A stretch of 64,000 bases of DNA from Delphinus delphis. Taxonomy: Eukaryota; Chordata; Mammalia; Artiodactyla; Delphinidae. The translations under genes and the position numbers were made by a program. The notes below the pieces were generated by a model, which was not told the origin of the DNA, did no database searches, and worked only from the letters and a program-made list of their open reading frames with translations. Numbering within the stretch: the stretch's first letter is position 1; each line of letters opens with the position of its first letter. This document shows positions 1 to 11,549 of the stretch, piece by piece. Where the stretch lies: assembly GCF_949987515.2 (NCBI RefSeq), contig NC_082685.1, positions 29,342,168 through 29,406,167 of the forward strand, written 5' to 3'.

Positions 1-59
1 AAGAAATACATGAAATAATTACAAAGTGTGAGAAGTACCATGAAGGAAACAAAGAACTA

Positions 60-415
60 AGAGAAAATGTGGGAAGCCATTAGTGTGGTCACTCCTCTCT
101 GAGGAGATGATCAAAAAGAGGAGGTCTGAGGATAAGAAACGGGTAATCAAACGGTGAAAAGAGCATCCCAGGCAAAGGAAAGGTATGTGCAAAGGCCCTG
201 AGGTGGGAAAGACTGAATTTTTGAGGCTGTGAATGAAGAACAGCGTGGATCACTGTGTCGTGATCCAGGGGCTAAGTGGTGGGAAGGAGAGGTTGGCCCA
301 ATGGAAGACTATATTATGCATGGTTTTGAGAGCAAGGAATTTGGATTTCAGTCCAAATACAAAGGGTTTTAAACTTTATCTTCTCTGTGAACAAAGGAAG
401 CAGATTTAGGAACAC
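60..415 (-). repeat. L2-like LINE fragment
   Basis: The stretch containing 'gtgcaaaggccctgaggtgg' and the following 'ggatttcagtcc...aaagggtttt' is the reverse complement of a very common mammalian LINE (L2 type as I recall it). The same family appears in forward orientation at 1.1-1.9 kb. It is heavily diverged and the family name is from memory. Confidence 0.5.
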
Positions 416-1129
416 TCAAACTTGAAAATAACTATGGTAGAAGAGACTCATGGGAATTCAGTCTAGTCCTCTATGATGAGAAGGCCTGGCTGTATTCTTT
501 GCCATCTGCCTTGAGGGTTCGGGTTCTTCTCCAGAATATTCTAGCCACCCCTTAACATGGCACCTATCACTCTGTCGGCATGTGGATATAATTAGACATC
601 TTAAGGTGAATGTGAGCAAACACAACTCCTGATTTTCACTCCAAACTATCCTTCTCTTCAGGCTTCACCCATATTGGTTAAAGAAGCCATCACCCATCAG
701 CTGGACAGATGCCATCTCCAGGAAGCAGACTCTAGGAAGAAACATCTGCACACAGAAACTTTATTAGCAAGCGCTCTTGGGAGTGACAGAAGCAGGCTGG
801 GCGGAAGGAGAAATTGAACAGGGATGCTGTCGCAAAGGGTGAGCTCTGGAGCTGGGATGCCTCTGCAGAGTGGTTTCAATTTGGGCTGCAGGATTTGGGC
901 CTTCATAACCTCACCTGGGCCAGTCATTAGATGTGGGCTGTCCACAGGGATGTAACCTTGGGTGCAGGGTGGCTGTCTCTAGCTGAAGTTCAGTCTCAGA
1001 GAGGGACCTGGCTGAGATCTGTTGGCAGGCGAGACACGTGCTCTGGTTTCAGAGGGTGGCATCCGGGCGAGCGCCATACCGTACACCTCACTAGGCTTCA
1101 CTAGGGTTCCTGTCCTTCCCTCACACCTG
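416..1129. other. Unassigned intronic sequence
   Basis: No gene, clear repeat or conserved motif recognised. An 82-codon open frame on the minus strand (697-945) has no protein-like features I recognise. Confidence 0.5.
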
Positions 1130-1910
1130 ATCCATCTTCAGTCAATTTCCTTTCTGCCTCCAATCCGTCTTCTTCTCGCCACTTACACCTCTGTATCACC
1201 TTGCGCCTGACCTACAGCATCCAGCAGCCTCTCAACAGGTCTCCCCTCTTCCACTTTGGCCCTTTACATCCATCCTCCACTCAGGAGCCAGTCACTGTCT
1301 GCAAGCACAAGTCAAATCGCATTACTCTTCTGCTTAAAATCTGCCACTTCCTTTATACTTAGCAGTAATCCAGCTCCTTGCCATGGCTGACGAGGAACCT
1401 GGTTATGGCCTATCTCGCCTCCTCCCAGCCTCCACGGACTCTGGTCCTGAGGCTTCGCCATACTTCTCTGCTGTCCCTCAAAGAGGCCAGGCTCCTCTCC
1501 GTCTCAGGGTATTCTCACTGTGTTTCCCTTGGTCTGAAATGTTCTTAGCTGAGATATCTGCATGGCTCCTCCTTCTGAGTTCTTTCAAGTCTCCCTTCAA
1601 AGCTCACTTTCTCAGAAAGCCTTCCTTGATCAGTCCTTCCCACCCCATCATTTGATTATCCTCCCTGGCCTGAGGACCACCCCACTTCCTGGTTCATGGC
1701 AGTGGTGTAGAGACACAGCCTTCTCATCCGCTCAGCACTAATCCCTTTGAGCAGCTATCGTGTTTGTGCCTGTCTTACTGTCTGCTTCCCCAATGGCATG
1801 TACCTTCCTTAAGAGCCCAGATGAAGTCTTCCTCACCACTGTATCCCCAGTCTCTGGGAGAGTGCCAGCAGATGTCTGGTGCTCAATCAATTTTTAGGAA
1901 ATGAATAAAA
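1130..1910 (+). repeat. L2-like LINE fragment, long
   Basis: The sequence follows the familiar order of this LINE family: 'catcc...tcaaatcgcattactcttctgctta', then a 'cactttctcagaaagccttccttgat' segment, then a 'gtatccccag...gtgctcaatcaa' end and an 'aaatgaataaaa' tail. The open frame at 1383-1655 lies inside it and is not a host gene. Confidence 0.6.
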
Positions 1911-3114
1911 ACACGAGCTAATCTAGATCTTGAAAAGTTTATTTTCTGCTGCCTGTAGGAAGGCACGAATTTCAGTTTCCTGTCTGCTCCCAGATGCAAC
2001 ACTTCTATTTATTTATGCTGTAGCGTCTCCTTCAAGGGATGCTCTGTCATTTTGGTTTTCAAGGTTTTGGTAAACAAGACCACGTTTTCATGATGTCTAC
2101 ACGTGGTTATTTTAAATCCTTTGAGGAACCTTCACCTTTCTATTCTGAGGAGGCTTCCAGCACGTTTTGTGAGAGCCTTCTCGTTTTCTTGATCTTTCAA
2201 GCCAGAACGCTCCTCAACTTGTCTGCCATTCTTGAGGTACATTAGCCATAATCACACTGATCATTTCCACTGAGAACACACGACGGTTTAGGAAAACAGT
2301 GGGGTAACGCATTTTTTAGGCTTATTTCTAGGACCCCACTTAGTGATTCTGTACATTTTGCAGTCCTTCATTTCTCCCTTTTCACAGGAAACCCAATAGA
2401 TGTATACAGTCAGGCATCAGTTTACACTAATCTCAGGGCTAGTTCCTGGTTTGAAACCAGGAGCCTCAGAGATAAAATTCGTATAAGTCTGGAAGAATTT
2501 TTGGTAAATGTACTTGCTCCTTATCTGTCACTTCTCTGCCCACCGATATACCGAGCAGTTTATCTTCATAGGTTTCGTATCTCTGCAAACATGGCGATTT
2601 CATGGTGTATTTTCCCTTCCAAATCACTTTTAAAAGAATGTGATGAGAATGGATCTCATCTCCGAAACCTCCTATGTTTACCCTCCACCACCCAGAGAAG
2701 AATCCATTTATCTTTCTCTTTTTCCTCCCTACCTCTGTAACAAAGGAGTCCTGCCTGATACACCGTTTTTATTTCCTGTCTTTGGTGCTTCAGTGATCTC
2801 GGGAAAGCCTGAAGAGTTGCATTTACCATGATGCTGCACAGGGATCGCGTGGACCATCTTTCAGATGCTAACGTATTCCCCACATGGATCCATTTACCTA
2901 TTAATCAAATCACACGTGCTGATATTTTCTGTCGTGCCCTCAAAGTTAGACATTTGAGAGCATGTTTTGGAAACGGACATTTATTCCCTAGCATTCTGCT
3001 TGGAAAAGACTGGAGCAAGAATCGGGTTCTCCAGACTACTTGGTCTCTCCCATGAGTAGATCTTTTAGACCGAGGGAGACACACTGACCCTCTAGCTGTT
3101 TTCCATTAATTAAT
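1911..3114. other. Unassigned intronic sequence
   Basis: No repeat family or coding exon was recognised. Several 60-80 codon open frames overlap on both strands with no recognisable protein similarity. Confidence 0.5.
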
Positions 3115-3510
3115 TTTTTCTCCTACTGAGGTGAAATTTACATAACATAAAATTAACCATTTTAAGGTGTACAATTCTGTGGCGCTTAGTGTGTTCACAA
3201 TGTCATACAACCACCTCTATTTTGTTCCAAAATGTTTCATCACCCCAAAAGAAAACCCTGTCTCCATTAAGCAGCAACTCTCATTCCCTCTTCCCTCACC
3301 CCCAGCTCCGGGTAATCACTCATCTGATTTCTATCTCTATGCATTTCCCTATACTGGATATTTCAGTTACTACATGGAATCATACAGCATGTGACCTTTT
3401 ATGCCTGGCTCCTCTCCCTTAGCATAATGTTTTCAAGGTGTTCTCCACTGTAGCATTTATTAGTACATCATTACTTTCTTTGTGGCTGAATACTATTCCA
3501 TCATATATAT
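3115..3510 (-). mobile_element. Old L1 3' end, first part
   Basis: The plus strand reads as the complement of an ancient L1 3' region: 'acataacataaaattaacca', 'aatcatacagcatgtgacct', and 'ggctgaatactattccatca'. It breaks off exactly where a MER2-like DNA transposon begins and resumes after it at 3845. Confidence 0.85.
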
Positions 3511-3842
3511 CATCAACCTTCAGTATCTGCAGGGGACTGGTTCCAGGACTCCACCTGGATACCAAAATCCGTGGATACTCAAGTCCCTTATATGAAATGG
3601 CAGAGTTATTTGCATATAATTACACACATCCTCCTTTGAATTATCGCTAGATTACTTATATTACCTCGTACAATGTAAATGCTATGTAAATAGTTGTAAA
3701 TACAATATAAATGCTATGTAAACAGTTGCCAGCGCACCGCAAATTCAAGTTTTGCTTTTCGGAACTTTTTGTTCCAAATATTTTTGATTCACGGTTTGTT
3801 GACTCCACGGGTGCAGAACTTGCGGACGTGGAGGGCCGACTG
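3511..3842. mobile_element. MER2-like Tigger DNA transposon (non-autonomous)
   Basis: The left end 'caaccttcagtatctgcagg' and the right end 'tgcggacgtggagggccgac' are inverted-repeat-like, as in the MER2/Tigger family (TcMar superfamily), and TA dinucleotides flank the element. It encodes no transposase. An internal copy of about 32 bp is tandemly duplicated (starting near 3670 and 3702). It sits inside an older antisense L1, which dates it after that L1. Confidence 0.85.
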
Positions 3843-3844
3843 TA

Positions 3845-4110
3845 TATGTGCCACATTTTGTTTATTCATTCATCCGCTGATGGATATTTGTGTTGTCTCC
3901 ATCTTTGGGCCACTGGGAATAGTGTTGCTCTGGACATTTGCAAGCAAGTATTTATTTAAGTACCTGTTTCCAGCTATTTGGAGGATTGCAGTGGCTGGGT
4001 CATATGGTAACTATGTTTAACTTTTCGAGAAACCTGTAGTTGGTTTCTAAATGTAGAGAATGGTGGTCCACATTGAACTCCTCAGCAAGGTTACATTCTG
4101 GTTGGCCCTA
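3845..4110 (-). mobile_element. Old L1 3' end, second part
   Basis: This continues the L1 interrupted at 3510. It shows the typical 'attcattcatccgctgatgg' and 'ggctgggtcatatggtaact' segments, the complement of the end of L1 ORF2. The boundary near 4110 is vague because of divergence. Confidence 0.8.
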
Positions 4111-4352
4111 AACACTGTGTCAGACTCCTTGCATCCAACCCATGTCGTAAGCTTATTTTTGAAAATTTGAAATAAATTACAAAAACAAGAAGCATCCCCA
4201 AAGAGCCAGGTGGCAGTATTTGCAGAAAGAGTAATCATACCTTACAAAATGCTTCAACACTCCCAACTCAATGGCTCTCATTTCAGGAAAGAGGCTATAG
4301 TGAGAGCCTGGTAGCGTTTATATTCTAGGAAAGCTATCTTATCCCTTACATT

Positions 4353-4674
4353 AAAAAAAATTTATTTTATTTTATTTATTTTTATTTTTGGCTGCATTGG
4401 GTCATCATTGCTGTGCACGGGCTTTTTCTAGTTGCAGCGAGTGGGGCCTACTCTTCATTGCAGTGCACAGGCATTTCATTGTGGTGGCTTCTTTTGTTGT
4501 GGAGCACGGGCTCTAGGCATGCGGGCTTCATTAGTTGTGGCATGCGGGCTCAGTAGTTGTGGCTCACGGGCTTAGTTGCTCCGCGGCATGTGGGATCTTC
4601 CCAGACCAGGGATTGAACCTATGTCCCCTGCACTGGCAGGCAGATTCTTAACCACTGTACCACCAGGGAAGTCC
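4353..4674 (-). mobile_element. CHR-1 SINE
   Basis: This is a full-length tRNA-Glu-derived SINE in reverse: an A/T-rich tail near 4353-4385, 'ttttggctgcattgggtc', repeated 'gtagttgtggc' units, and the tRNA-like head ending 'caccagggaagtccc'. Target-site duplications of about 15 bp (4338-4352 and 4675-4689) differ at one base. Confidence 0.95.
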
Positions 4675-4689
4675 CTTATCCCTGACATT

Positions 4690-4943
4690 TTTATTTAAAA
4701 AAGCTTTCATTGTTAGCCCATGCTGAGCACTGTATTATAAGCAGTGCTTACTCACTAGGCCCAACTATTGCAGAACCTGGTAAATGAGTCTGCATATGGA
4801 TGAATTTCAAAAATTTACGTGGAGAGAGATATTATGTCTTATCTTAAAAGCAAAATTACAAAGTCCTTCTCTAGGAAGGGTTTGAAGAAACTCTGGGCTT
4901 CCTACTTCAGTCAGGGTCAGAGAAGGTCTGAAATGTAAGACTC
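4690..4943. other. Unassigned intronic sequence
   Basis: No recognised feature between the CHR-1 SINE and the L1 3' end. Confidence 0.5.
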
Positions 4944-4954
4944 AAAGTGTGTTC

Positions 4955-5653
4955 CTGGCTACCATCTGACCCAGCAATCCCACTACTGGGCATATACCCT
5001 GAGAAACCATAAATCAAAAAGAATCATGTATCACAATGTTCATTGCAGCTCTGTTTACAATAGCCAGGACATGGAAGCAACCTAAGTGTCCATCGACAGA
5101 TGAATGGATAAAGAAGATGTGGCACATATATACAATGGAATATTACTCAGCCACAGAAAGAAACAAAATTGAGTTATCTGTAGCGAGGTGGATGGACCTA
5201 GAGACTGTCATACAGAGTGAAGCAAGTCAGAAAGAGAAAAACAAATACCATATGCTAACACATATATATGGAATCAAAAAAAAAAGGTTCTGATGAACCT
5301 AGGGGCAGGACAGGAATAAAGATGCAGACGTAGAGAATGGACTTGAGGACACGGGGAGAGGGAAGGGTAAGCTGGGACGAAGTGAGAGAGCGGCATGGAC
5401 ATATATACACTATCAAATGTAAAATAGATAGCTAGTGGGAAGCAGCCGCATAGCACAGGGAGATCAGCTTGGTGCTTTGTGTCCACCTAGAGGGGTGGGA
5501 TAGGGAGGGTGGGAGGGAGACGCAAGAGGGAGGGGATATGGGGATATATGTATAGGTATAGCTGATTCACTTTGTTATACAGCAGAAACTAACAAACCAT
5601 TGTAAAGCAATTATACTCCAATAAAGATGTAAAAAAATACAATACAAAAAATA
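4955..5653 (+). mobile_element. Young L1, 5'-truncated 3' end
   Basis: It begins within the last part of ORF2 ('gacccagcaatcccactact'), carries an open ORF2 tail (5036-5293; residues such as WMDLETVIQSEASQKEKNKY), then the L1 3' UTR with 'agggaggggatatgggga' and 'ccaataaagatgt' plus an A-rich tail. An exact 11-bp target duplication 'aaagtgtgttc' lies at 4944-4954 and 5654-5664. Confidence 0.97.
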
Positions 5654-5664
5654 AAAGTGTGTTC

Positions 5665-6713
5665 TTGGGATCACTAAGTGTGTTTGTATATTACTAACTT
5701 CAGGTAAAGAAAGTGTTCCATGGTATTTGGGAAATACTGGAGTAAATAAAGTTAAGGAGATCACTACATATTTTCACAAGCCTTTAACATCTTAAATATT
5801 CTAAATATCCCAGTACCCTCTGCAAAATATTTATCATTCTGCTTACTGATTTGATTACAGAAATTTTAACCCACCCACCTTCCCGGTCTTCAAACTGGTG
5901 TTCCATGCGGTATACCTTTGAGAAATAAAGTTTTCATTCATTTCCATTTCTGGATGAGTACGCTAAAGTACAGAAGAAATGAAAAACCAACAAACCCCAA
6001 TAATGGTTATGTCCTAGATTTTTGTAGGTTCTGAAGACCTAGTCACTGGGTGGAGAGAGGGAGGGAGGGATGGTAAGAAGGAAAGAAAGAAGAGAAGGAG
6101 GCAGGCCTATCTATGTCATAAAAATTAAAAGGGACAGATGAAGTATTCTACGGGATTCCTTCAAAACCTAGAAAAGAAAACAAAATCGCTTTATCTAAAT
6201 TCTTGCATAGCTAACAACAAGTCCTAAGTCATCAAAGCTATCTTAGACGTAGGAGCAGCCAGGGGAGAAAGAAAACTGCTACTCATTTTTGTGTGTTAGG
6301 GATTTCCTTTTTCCACTGTGCTGGAGATTTCTGGCATTAAGTTTGGGGCCCTGCTCCCTTTTTTCAACCTCAAATAAAAGATAGTTATCTTGAAAACAAT
6401 TTATTTTCCCCTTTGAATTTACATCAGACCCTCTGGGGCATAAGCAAATATAGGAAGGCCACCCACATTTCTTTACATGTATAATGTCCATAGGTACAAC
6501 ATTTTCTTCTCACTTAGCACCGGTTAGGAAATGCGATAGCCCTTCAGGGATATTAATTAAGCTTTGTAGCAACGCCTGTGACATGTCTGCTTGCCTACAT
6601 ATATCTGTTGGACGCTCAGAAATTAATGCTTTGCAGAAGTGTGACATTTACGTGTGTTTGTAGGCCAGCCACATACCCAGTGACAATGCACAGAACAGGT
6701 CCATACATTTCAG

Positions 6714-6753
<40 letters not shown>

Positions 6754-7429
6754 CCATTAAAAAAGGCAACCATCCTTTAGCATCAACACATAAATATCGC
6801 TATGGCATTTCCTATCCTCTTGGGCAGATCCTGCAGTGTCCCTGTCGCAAAACACGTCCCAGGGAAGCAGGCACTGAAAGCCTGGCTTCCTTGAAAGGCT
6901 CCTGGTTTCTCAAATGCTGGGTTTCCTAGGGCTCAAGGCAAGGCTTTTTAAAAATGCAAGTGTCAAGGAAAACTGTCATGCATGTTTGCCTTAAGTACCC
7001 CAAAAGCTTGTCACTGCCATCTTGGAAGTCTTGACGAAGATGCAGACGGACATGCTGACGCACAGGAAATTGAAAGCTGCCTGACGCGGAGGTGGCATGT
7101 GAGACTAAAAGGCAGGGGCCTGCCATCAGGCATTTTCTTTGCAAGTGGGAGCATTAAACAAAACCTCAAGGAGAGTCTGGTGAGGGGAGGCTGCCTTGCA
7201 GACATCGCAGAGGTCTGGACTTGAACTGGGGTCCTGTCTGGCTCTTAGGTTTGGCTTGACAAGAAGTGAAGTGGTTACATGAAAAACAAAGCAGTGTCTG
7301 CCTTTCTGGGAGGGGAAGAGGAGTGGCTGGGAAGGGCAGGGGCCAGGAGGGAGGAAGAAGGTCAGGCCAGGGTGGGGGGCTTGGACAGCACCCGCTCATT
7401 CTTGGGGGCTGGGCAGGGCGGTGGTTAAT
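5665..7429. other. Unassigned intronic sequence with simple repeats
   Basis: This holds a purine-rich stretch near 6052-6102 (GGGA/GAAA type) and a CA microsatellite listed separately. No exon or further repeat family was recognised. Confidence 0.5.
6715..6748. repeat. (CA)17 microsatellite
   Basis: An uninterrupted CA dinucleotide run of 34 bases. Confidence 0.98.
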
Positions 7430-7640
7430 GGGTAAACTGTAGGCAGCATGCGGATTTCAGAGCCTGGCTGCCCCACCTGTAACCTGCACAGCCTGGGGCA
7501 AACGAAGTGATATTGTTGAATCAGTTTCCTTGGTTGGAAACTGGTGAAAACGACTGAAAATATTTCATGGGGATATTGTGTGGACTAAACGAGGGGGCTC
7601 AGCACAGACCTGACAGTAAATGTTGGCTTTCACTGTTCTG
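7430..7640 (+). repeat. MIR SINE
   Basis: Diverged but recognisable order: 'ttcagagcctggctgcccc', 'tgcacagcctggggcaaacg', 'atcagtttccttgg', then 'ggatattgtgtggactaaa' and 'gctcagcacagacctgacag'. Confidence 0.65.
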
Positions 7641-7779
7641 GAGCTAATGACCAATGACTCCCATAGATAGCCTCCTGAAAGTATGTATTTCTTGCCTTTT
7701 AGTCCCTTTTCCTTTCTTCCCTGTGGGATCCTTTGGTTAACTGCAGTGAACTTTAGTTCCTGTCTTTCTGGTCTGTCCA

Positions 7780-8310
7780 TCAAAGTCTCTCCTCTTCCTC
7801 ACTGCAAATGTGACCATAACACACCTCTGCGCAAATCTCTGCAGGCTCCGTTTCCTACACAGAATAAACCCCAGGGTGCTCGACTGGGCCTTGAAGGTGT
7901 CCCTGCCACAGGCCCTGGGGCCTCTCCTACACTGAGTCCCAGCCCAGTGGATCCAGAATACTTGGGCATTCTTGCTTTTCTGGCCTTTTCTTATTCCCTT
8001 GCCTCTGCCTGGAAGGCGCTTTCGCTGGGGTAACTCTCATGTTTCCATCAGAATGGGATTCACACCCCATTTCTACACAGCCCAAGCTTCCCTGACCCCC
8101 AGCATCCTATGTTCCCAGACAGTGCCCTGAGCTTAAATCCATCTTACGACTTTCCACATTCATGTAAACTACATGCTCAGCTTTCTCCTACTAGACTGTA
8201 GTTCCCAGGAGACAAGGGCCACACCATCTTCCTCCTACACCCTCGGCGCCTTGCTGGACGCTCAGCCCCTAACATGACCTGCATAAACGCCGGATGAATT
8301 AAGCTGAAGT
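7780..8310 (+). repeat. L2-like LINE fragment
   Basis: The LINE order is visible: 'ctctgcctggaaggcgcttt', 'acagcccaagcttccctgac', 'agactgtagttcccaggaga' and a terminal 'gccttgctggacgctcagcc'. It ends near 'ccggatgaatt'. Confidence 0.6.
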
Positions 8311-9029
8311 CCAATGAACACAGCTGGTAATGGGATTACAAATGGGAGGTGGGAAATACAAAAATCCTTATTTAGCATAAAATTGGAGTTTCAGATAAAG
8401 AACCTAGATAAGTTTGGCTTGAGGGCCTCTTATTAACAGAGCCCTCACATACTTATTTCACAAAAGAGACTGTCCCTGTGGGATTTTCAAACCCTTGATC
8501 ATCGTGCTCTCCTGTAATAGAACAATAATACTGCCGTACTCCACATTTCTCTTGGGGACTCAGAAACTTGACGAAGTCGTCTTAGACATTCTTATAATAT
8601 CCCCATTAGGGAGATAGAGGCAAGGTAGATGGGGAAAAGAGGCAAATTTAAGCCTTGCCATATATTAATGAGAAAACAAAAGGTAGCAAAGGTTAGGCCT
8701 GAATCACACTGGCCACGCTGCGTCAAGTTTGGGATAAAGAGAAAGGGCCCTATGGCTAGAACCAAGGGCAGTGAGTGAATCCAATTTTCCCCACAGCGAT
8801 ACCTCTTTTTCATTTTACCTGGCACGTAAGAAGCAGAGTTGAGTTTCTAGGGTATTTGAGTATTAGCTAGTACATTATTCCTTGAAAAAGAAAATCCTTT
8901 CAATTCTATGCCGAAAATCCAACACCGTGAACTTCAGGGCTCTTATTTTAAATCCATAAAGAAACGCTGACCATTAAGCAATAAAGAGAGATTGTAACAT
9001 TCGAATTGAGATGGACATAATTCAGCGCA
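8311..9029. other. Unassigned intronic sequence
   Basis: AT-rich. No repeat family or exon was recognised. Confidence 0.5.
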
Positions 9030-9273
9030 ATCTATCAAAATTCAAAATGCACATTATACATACCCTTTGATCTAGCAATTACACTTGCAGGAATTTAACT
9101 TTTGAATATAATCAGGTAAGTATGCAAAGAAAGATATATACACAAGACTCTTCATTACAGTTTTGTTTGTAACGGCAAAAACCTGAAAGCAATCTAAATG
9201 TCCATCAACAAGAGACTGGATAAATAAATTATGCCATTATGGAATACTACACAGACTTTACCAAAGAATGAGG
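9030..9273 (+). mobile_element. Old L1 3' end, left part (target of the young L1)
   Basis: It reads 'ctagcaattacacttgcagg', 'caatctaaatgtccatcaac' and 'ggaatactacacagacttta', typical of an ancient L1 near the end of ORF2. It stops at 9273 and continues without loss at 16410, after removal of the young L1 and one target-site copy. Confidence 0.85.
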
Positions 9274-9280
9274 AGTAGTC

Positions 9281-9290
9281 CAGATGGCGG
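9281..9290 (+). promoter_or_regulatory. YY1-like site at the L1 5' end
   Basis: The bases 'cagatggcgg', eight bases from the L1 start, match the AAGATGGCGGC-type YY1 site. Human L1 has such a site at the same place, where it positions transcription initiation. Its presence supports a complete 5' end. Function here is inferred. Confidence 0.6.
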
Positions 9291-9460
9291 TGTGGGACGG
9301 TGCGGAGTTACTGTCGCCCCCTAACTAGGGCACCTGCTGGCCTCTGGCGGGGGACTCTGACCCCAAGGAGAGGGGAGCAACCCCAAAGTGAACCGCTAAG
9401 ACACAGGGGGACTGAGGGGGGAGGAGAAGTGGAGGCCAGACAAGATCAGCGCCCCTGAAG

Positions 9461-9808
9461 CCAGGGAGATCAGGAGAGGCAGGTGGGAGGGACTCTCCGG
9501 GAAGAGCGGGAGAGGAGTGGAGGGCGACTGCCCTGCCCACTGGGGCCCAGGGAGCCTGCTGAGCTCCCAGGCTGGTCCCATGCAATCCAAAGCCCCCTCC
9601 AGGCCCCATGGGTCCTAGGGGCATAGGAGGGAGGCCAGGGAGACCAGGAGAGGCAGGTGGGAGGGGCCCTGAGGGAGGAGAAGGAGAGGAGCGAGGGTGT
9701 TTGCCCCGACCACTCGAGCCTTGCAAGCCTGCTAGGGTCCCAGGTGAGGTGCCCTGCCCTCTGAGACCAGGGTGGGGGGCAAGCCTGGGTCCCTTCGGTT
9801 CCTTGAGC
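9461..9808 (+). repeat. Two tandem ~174-bp units in the L1 5' UTR
   Basis: 'ccagggaga(t/c)caggagaggc' occurs at 9461 and again at 9635. The following sequence ('aggtgggaggg', 'gagaggagtgg'/'gagaggagcga', 'gcctgct...gggtcccaggt'-like) aligns between units with moderate divergence. GC-rich long open frames across this part (e.g. 9325-9819 minus) are a by-product. Confidence 0.75.
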
Positions 9809-10417
9809 CTAAGCTCCACCTCCCACAGCCCCCGGGACCTTTTCCAGTCCTGGGGGTCCTAAGCATTGGCCCCGCCCACCAACGAAACCTTGCTCTTGCT
9901 TAGGCCCTGCTCTCCACAGCCAAGGCCTTCCACCGCCCCCCCTTTTTTTTTTCCTTTCCCTCCTGCTCTTTTTTTTTACTGTTGTGGTACTGATGTACCT
10001 TCCAGTTGTTGATTCATCTATATTTTTATTTTTACATTCTTTCTACCATATCTGTTAGTTTCCTAGTCTAATTTTATTTTTCACTTTGTTGTTTTTCTCT
10101 TTTTTTTTGCCACCCCACGCAGCTTGCGGGATCTTGATTAGCAAGCCCAGGGTCAGGGGGAAGCTCCTGCGGTGGGAGCTCCAAGTCCAAACCACTGGAT
10201 TAACAGAGAACCCCAGACCCCAGGGAATATTCATCGGAGTGAGGTCTCACAGAGTTCTTCATCTCAGCACCAAGACCCAGCTCTACCCAGTAGCCTACAA
10301 ACTCCAGTTTTGGAAGCCTCAGGCCAAACAACCAGAAAAACAGGAACACAATCCGACTCATAAAAAAAAGAAAAAAAAAAAAAGGAAAAAAAGAGACAGC
10401 AAAAACATATGTCACAG

Positions 10418-11282
10418 ATGAAGAAGCAAGGTAAAAACCTACAAGACCAAATAAATGAAGAAGAAACAGGCAATCTACCTGAAAAAGAATCAGAGTGACG
10501 ACAGTAAAGATGATCCAGAATCTCGGAAATAGAATGGAAGCATGGATTGAGAAAATACAAGAAATGTTTAACAAAGATCTAGAAGAACTAAACAACAAAC
10601 AGAGATGAACAACACAAAAACTGAAATGAATAACACACTAGAAGGAATCAATAACAGAATAACTGAGGCAGAAGAATGAATAAATGAGCTGGAAGACAAA
10701 ATGGTGGAAATAACTGCTGAGGAGTAGAATAAAGAAGGAAGAATGAAAAGAATTGAAGACAATTTCAGAGACCTCTGGGACAACACTAAATACACCAGCA
10801 TTCGAATTATAGGGGTCCCAGAAGAAGAAGAGAAAAAGAAAGGGTCTGAGAAAATATTTGAAGGGATTATAGTGCAAAACTTCCCTAACATGGGAAAGGA
10901 AATAGTCATCCAGGTCTAGGAAGCACAGAGAGTCCCATACAGGATAAACCCCAGGCAAAACACACCAGGACACATATTAATCAAAGTAATAAAAATTAAT
11001 TCAAAGAAGAAATATTATAAGGAGCAAGGGAAAAACAAAAAATAACTGTATGGGGATTCCTTTTTAGCTGATTTTTTAGCAGAAACTCTGCAGGCCAGAA
11101 GGGAGTGGCAGGATATACTTAAAATGATGAAAGAAAAAAACCTAACACCAAGATTACTCTACCCAGCAAGGATCTCATTCAGATTCGATGGAGAAATCAA
11201 AGGCTTTTCAGACAAACAAAAGCTAACAGAATTCAGCACCACCAAACCAGCTTTACAAAAAATGCTGAAGAAACTTCTCTAG
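10418..11282 (+). pseudogene. L1 ORF1 (RNA-binding chaperone), broken
   Basis: The start MKKQGKNLQDQINEEE is shared with the copy at 42252. L1 ORF1p is a trimeric coiled-coil RNA chaperone. Here a 1-bp loss near 10488 relative to the other copy causes a stop at 10496-10498, and further stops follow (e.g. an in-frame TAG near 10724). Downstream the charged coiled-coil region, the 'GVPEEEEKKK'-like linker and the C-terminal part ending at 11280-11282 remain recognisable. Confidence 0.9.
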
Positions 11283-11327
11283 GCGGGAAACACAAGAGAA
11301 GAAAAAGACCCATAAAAACAATTCCAG

Positions 11328-11549
11328 GGCTTTGCTGGTGGCACAGTGGTTGAGAGTCTGACTGCCAATGCAGGGGACATGGGTTCGTGCCCCGGTCCAG
11401 GAGGATGCCACATGACACAGAGCGGCTGGGCCCCTGAGCCATGGCCGCTGAGCCTGCGTGTCCGGAGCCTGTGTTCCGCAATGGGAGAGGCCACAACAGT
11501 GAGAGGCCCACATACCGCAAAAAACAAACAAACAAACAAACAAAAAAAC
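11328..11549 (+). mobile_element. CHR-2 SINE between L1 ORF1 and ORF2
   Basis: Full-length SINE from 'gggctttgctggtggcacag' to 'gagaggcccacataccgc' followed by an (AAAC)n-type tail. An exact 11-bp target duplication 'aacaattccag' lies at 11317-11327 and 11550-11560. It lies in the ORF1-ORF2 spacer of the host L1. Confidence 0.97.

Noticed and set aside
1383..1655. 90-codon open frame beginning MADEEPGYGL
   Set aside because: Falls inside an L2-like LINE remnant and resembles no host protein I know.
9325..9819. 164-codon Pro/Gly-rich minus-strand open frame
   Set aside because: Lies in the GC-rich tandem units of the L1 5' UTR; composition explains the lack of stops.
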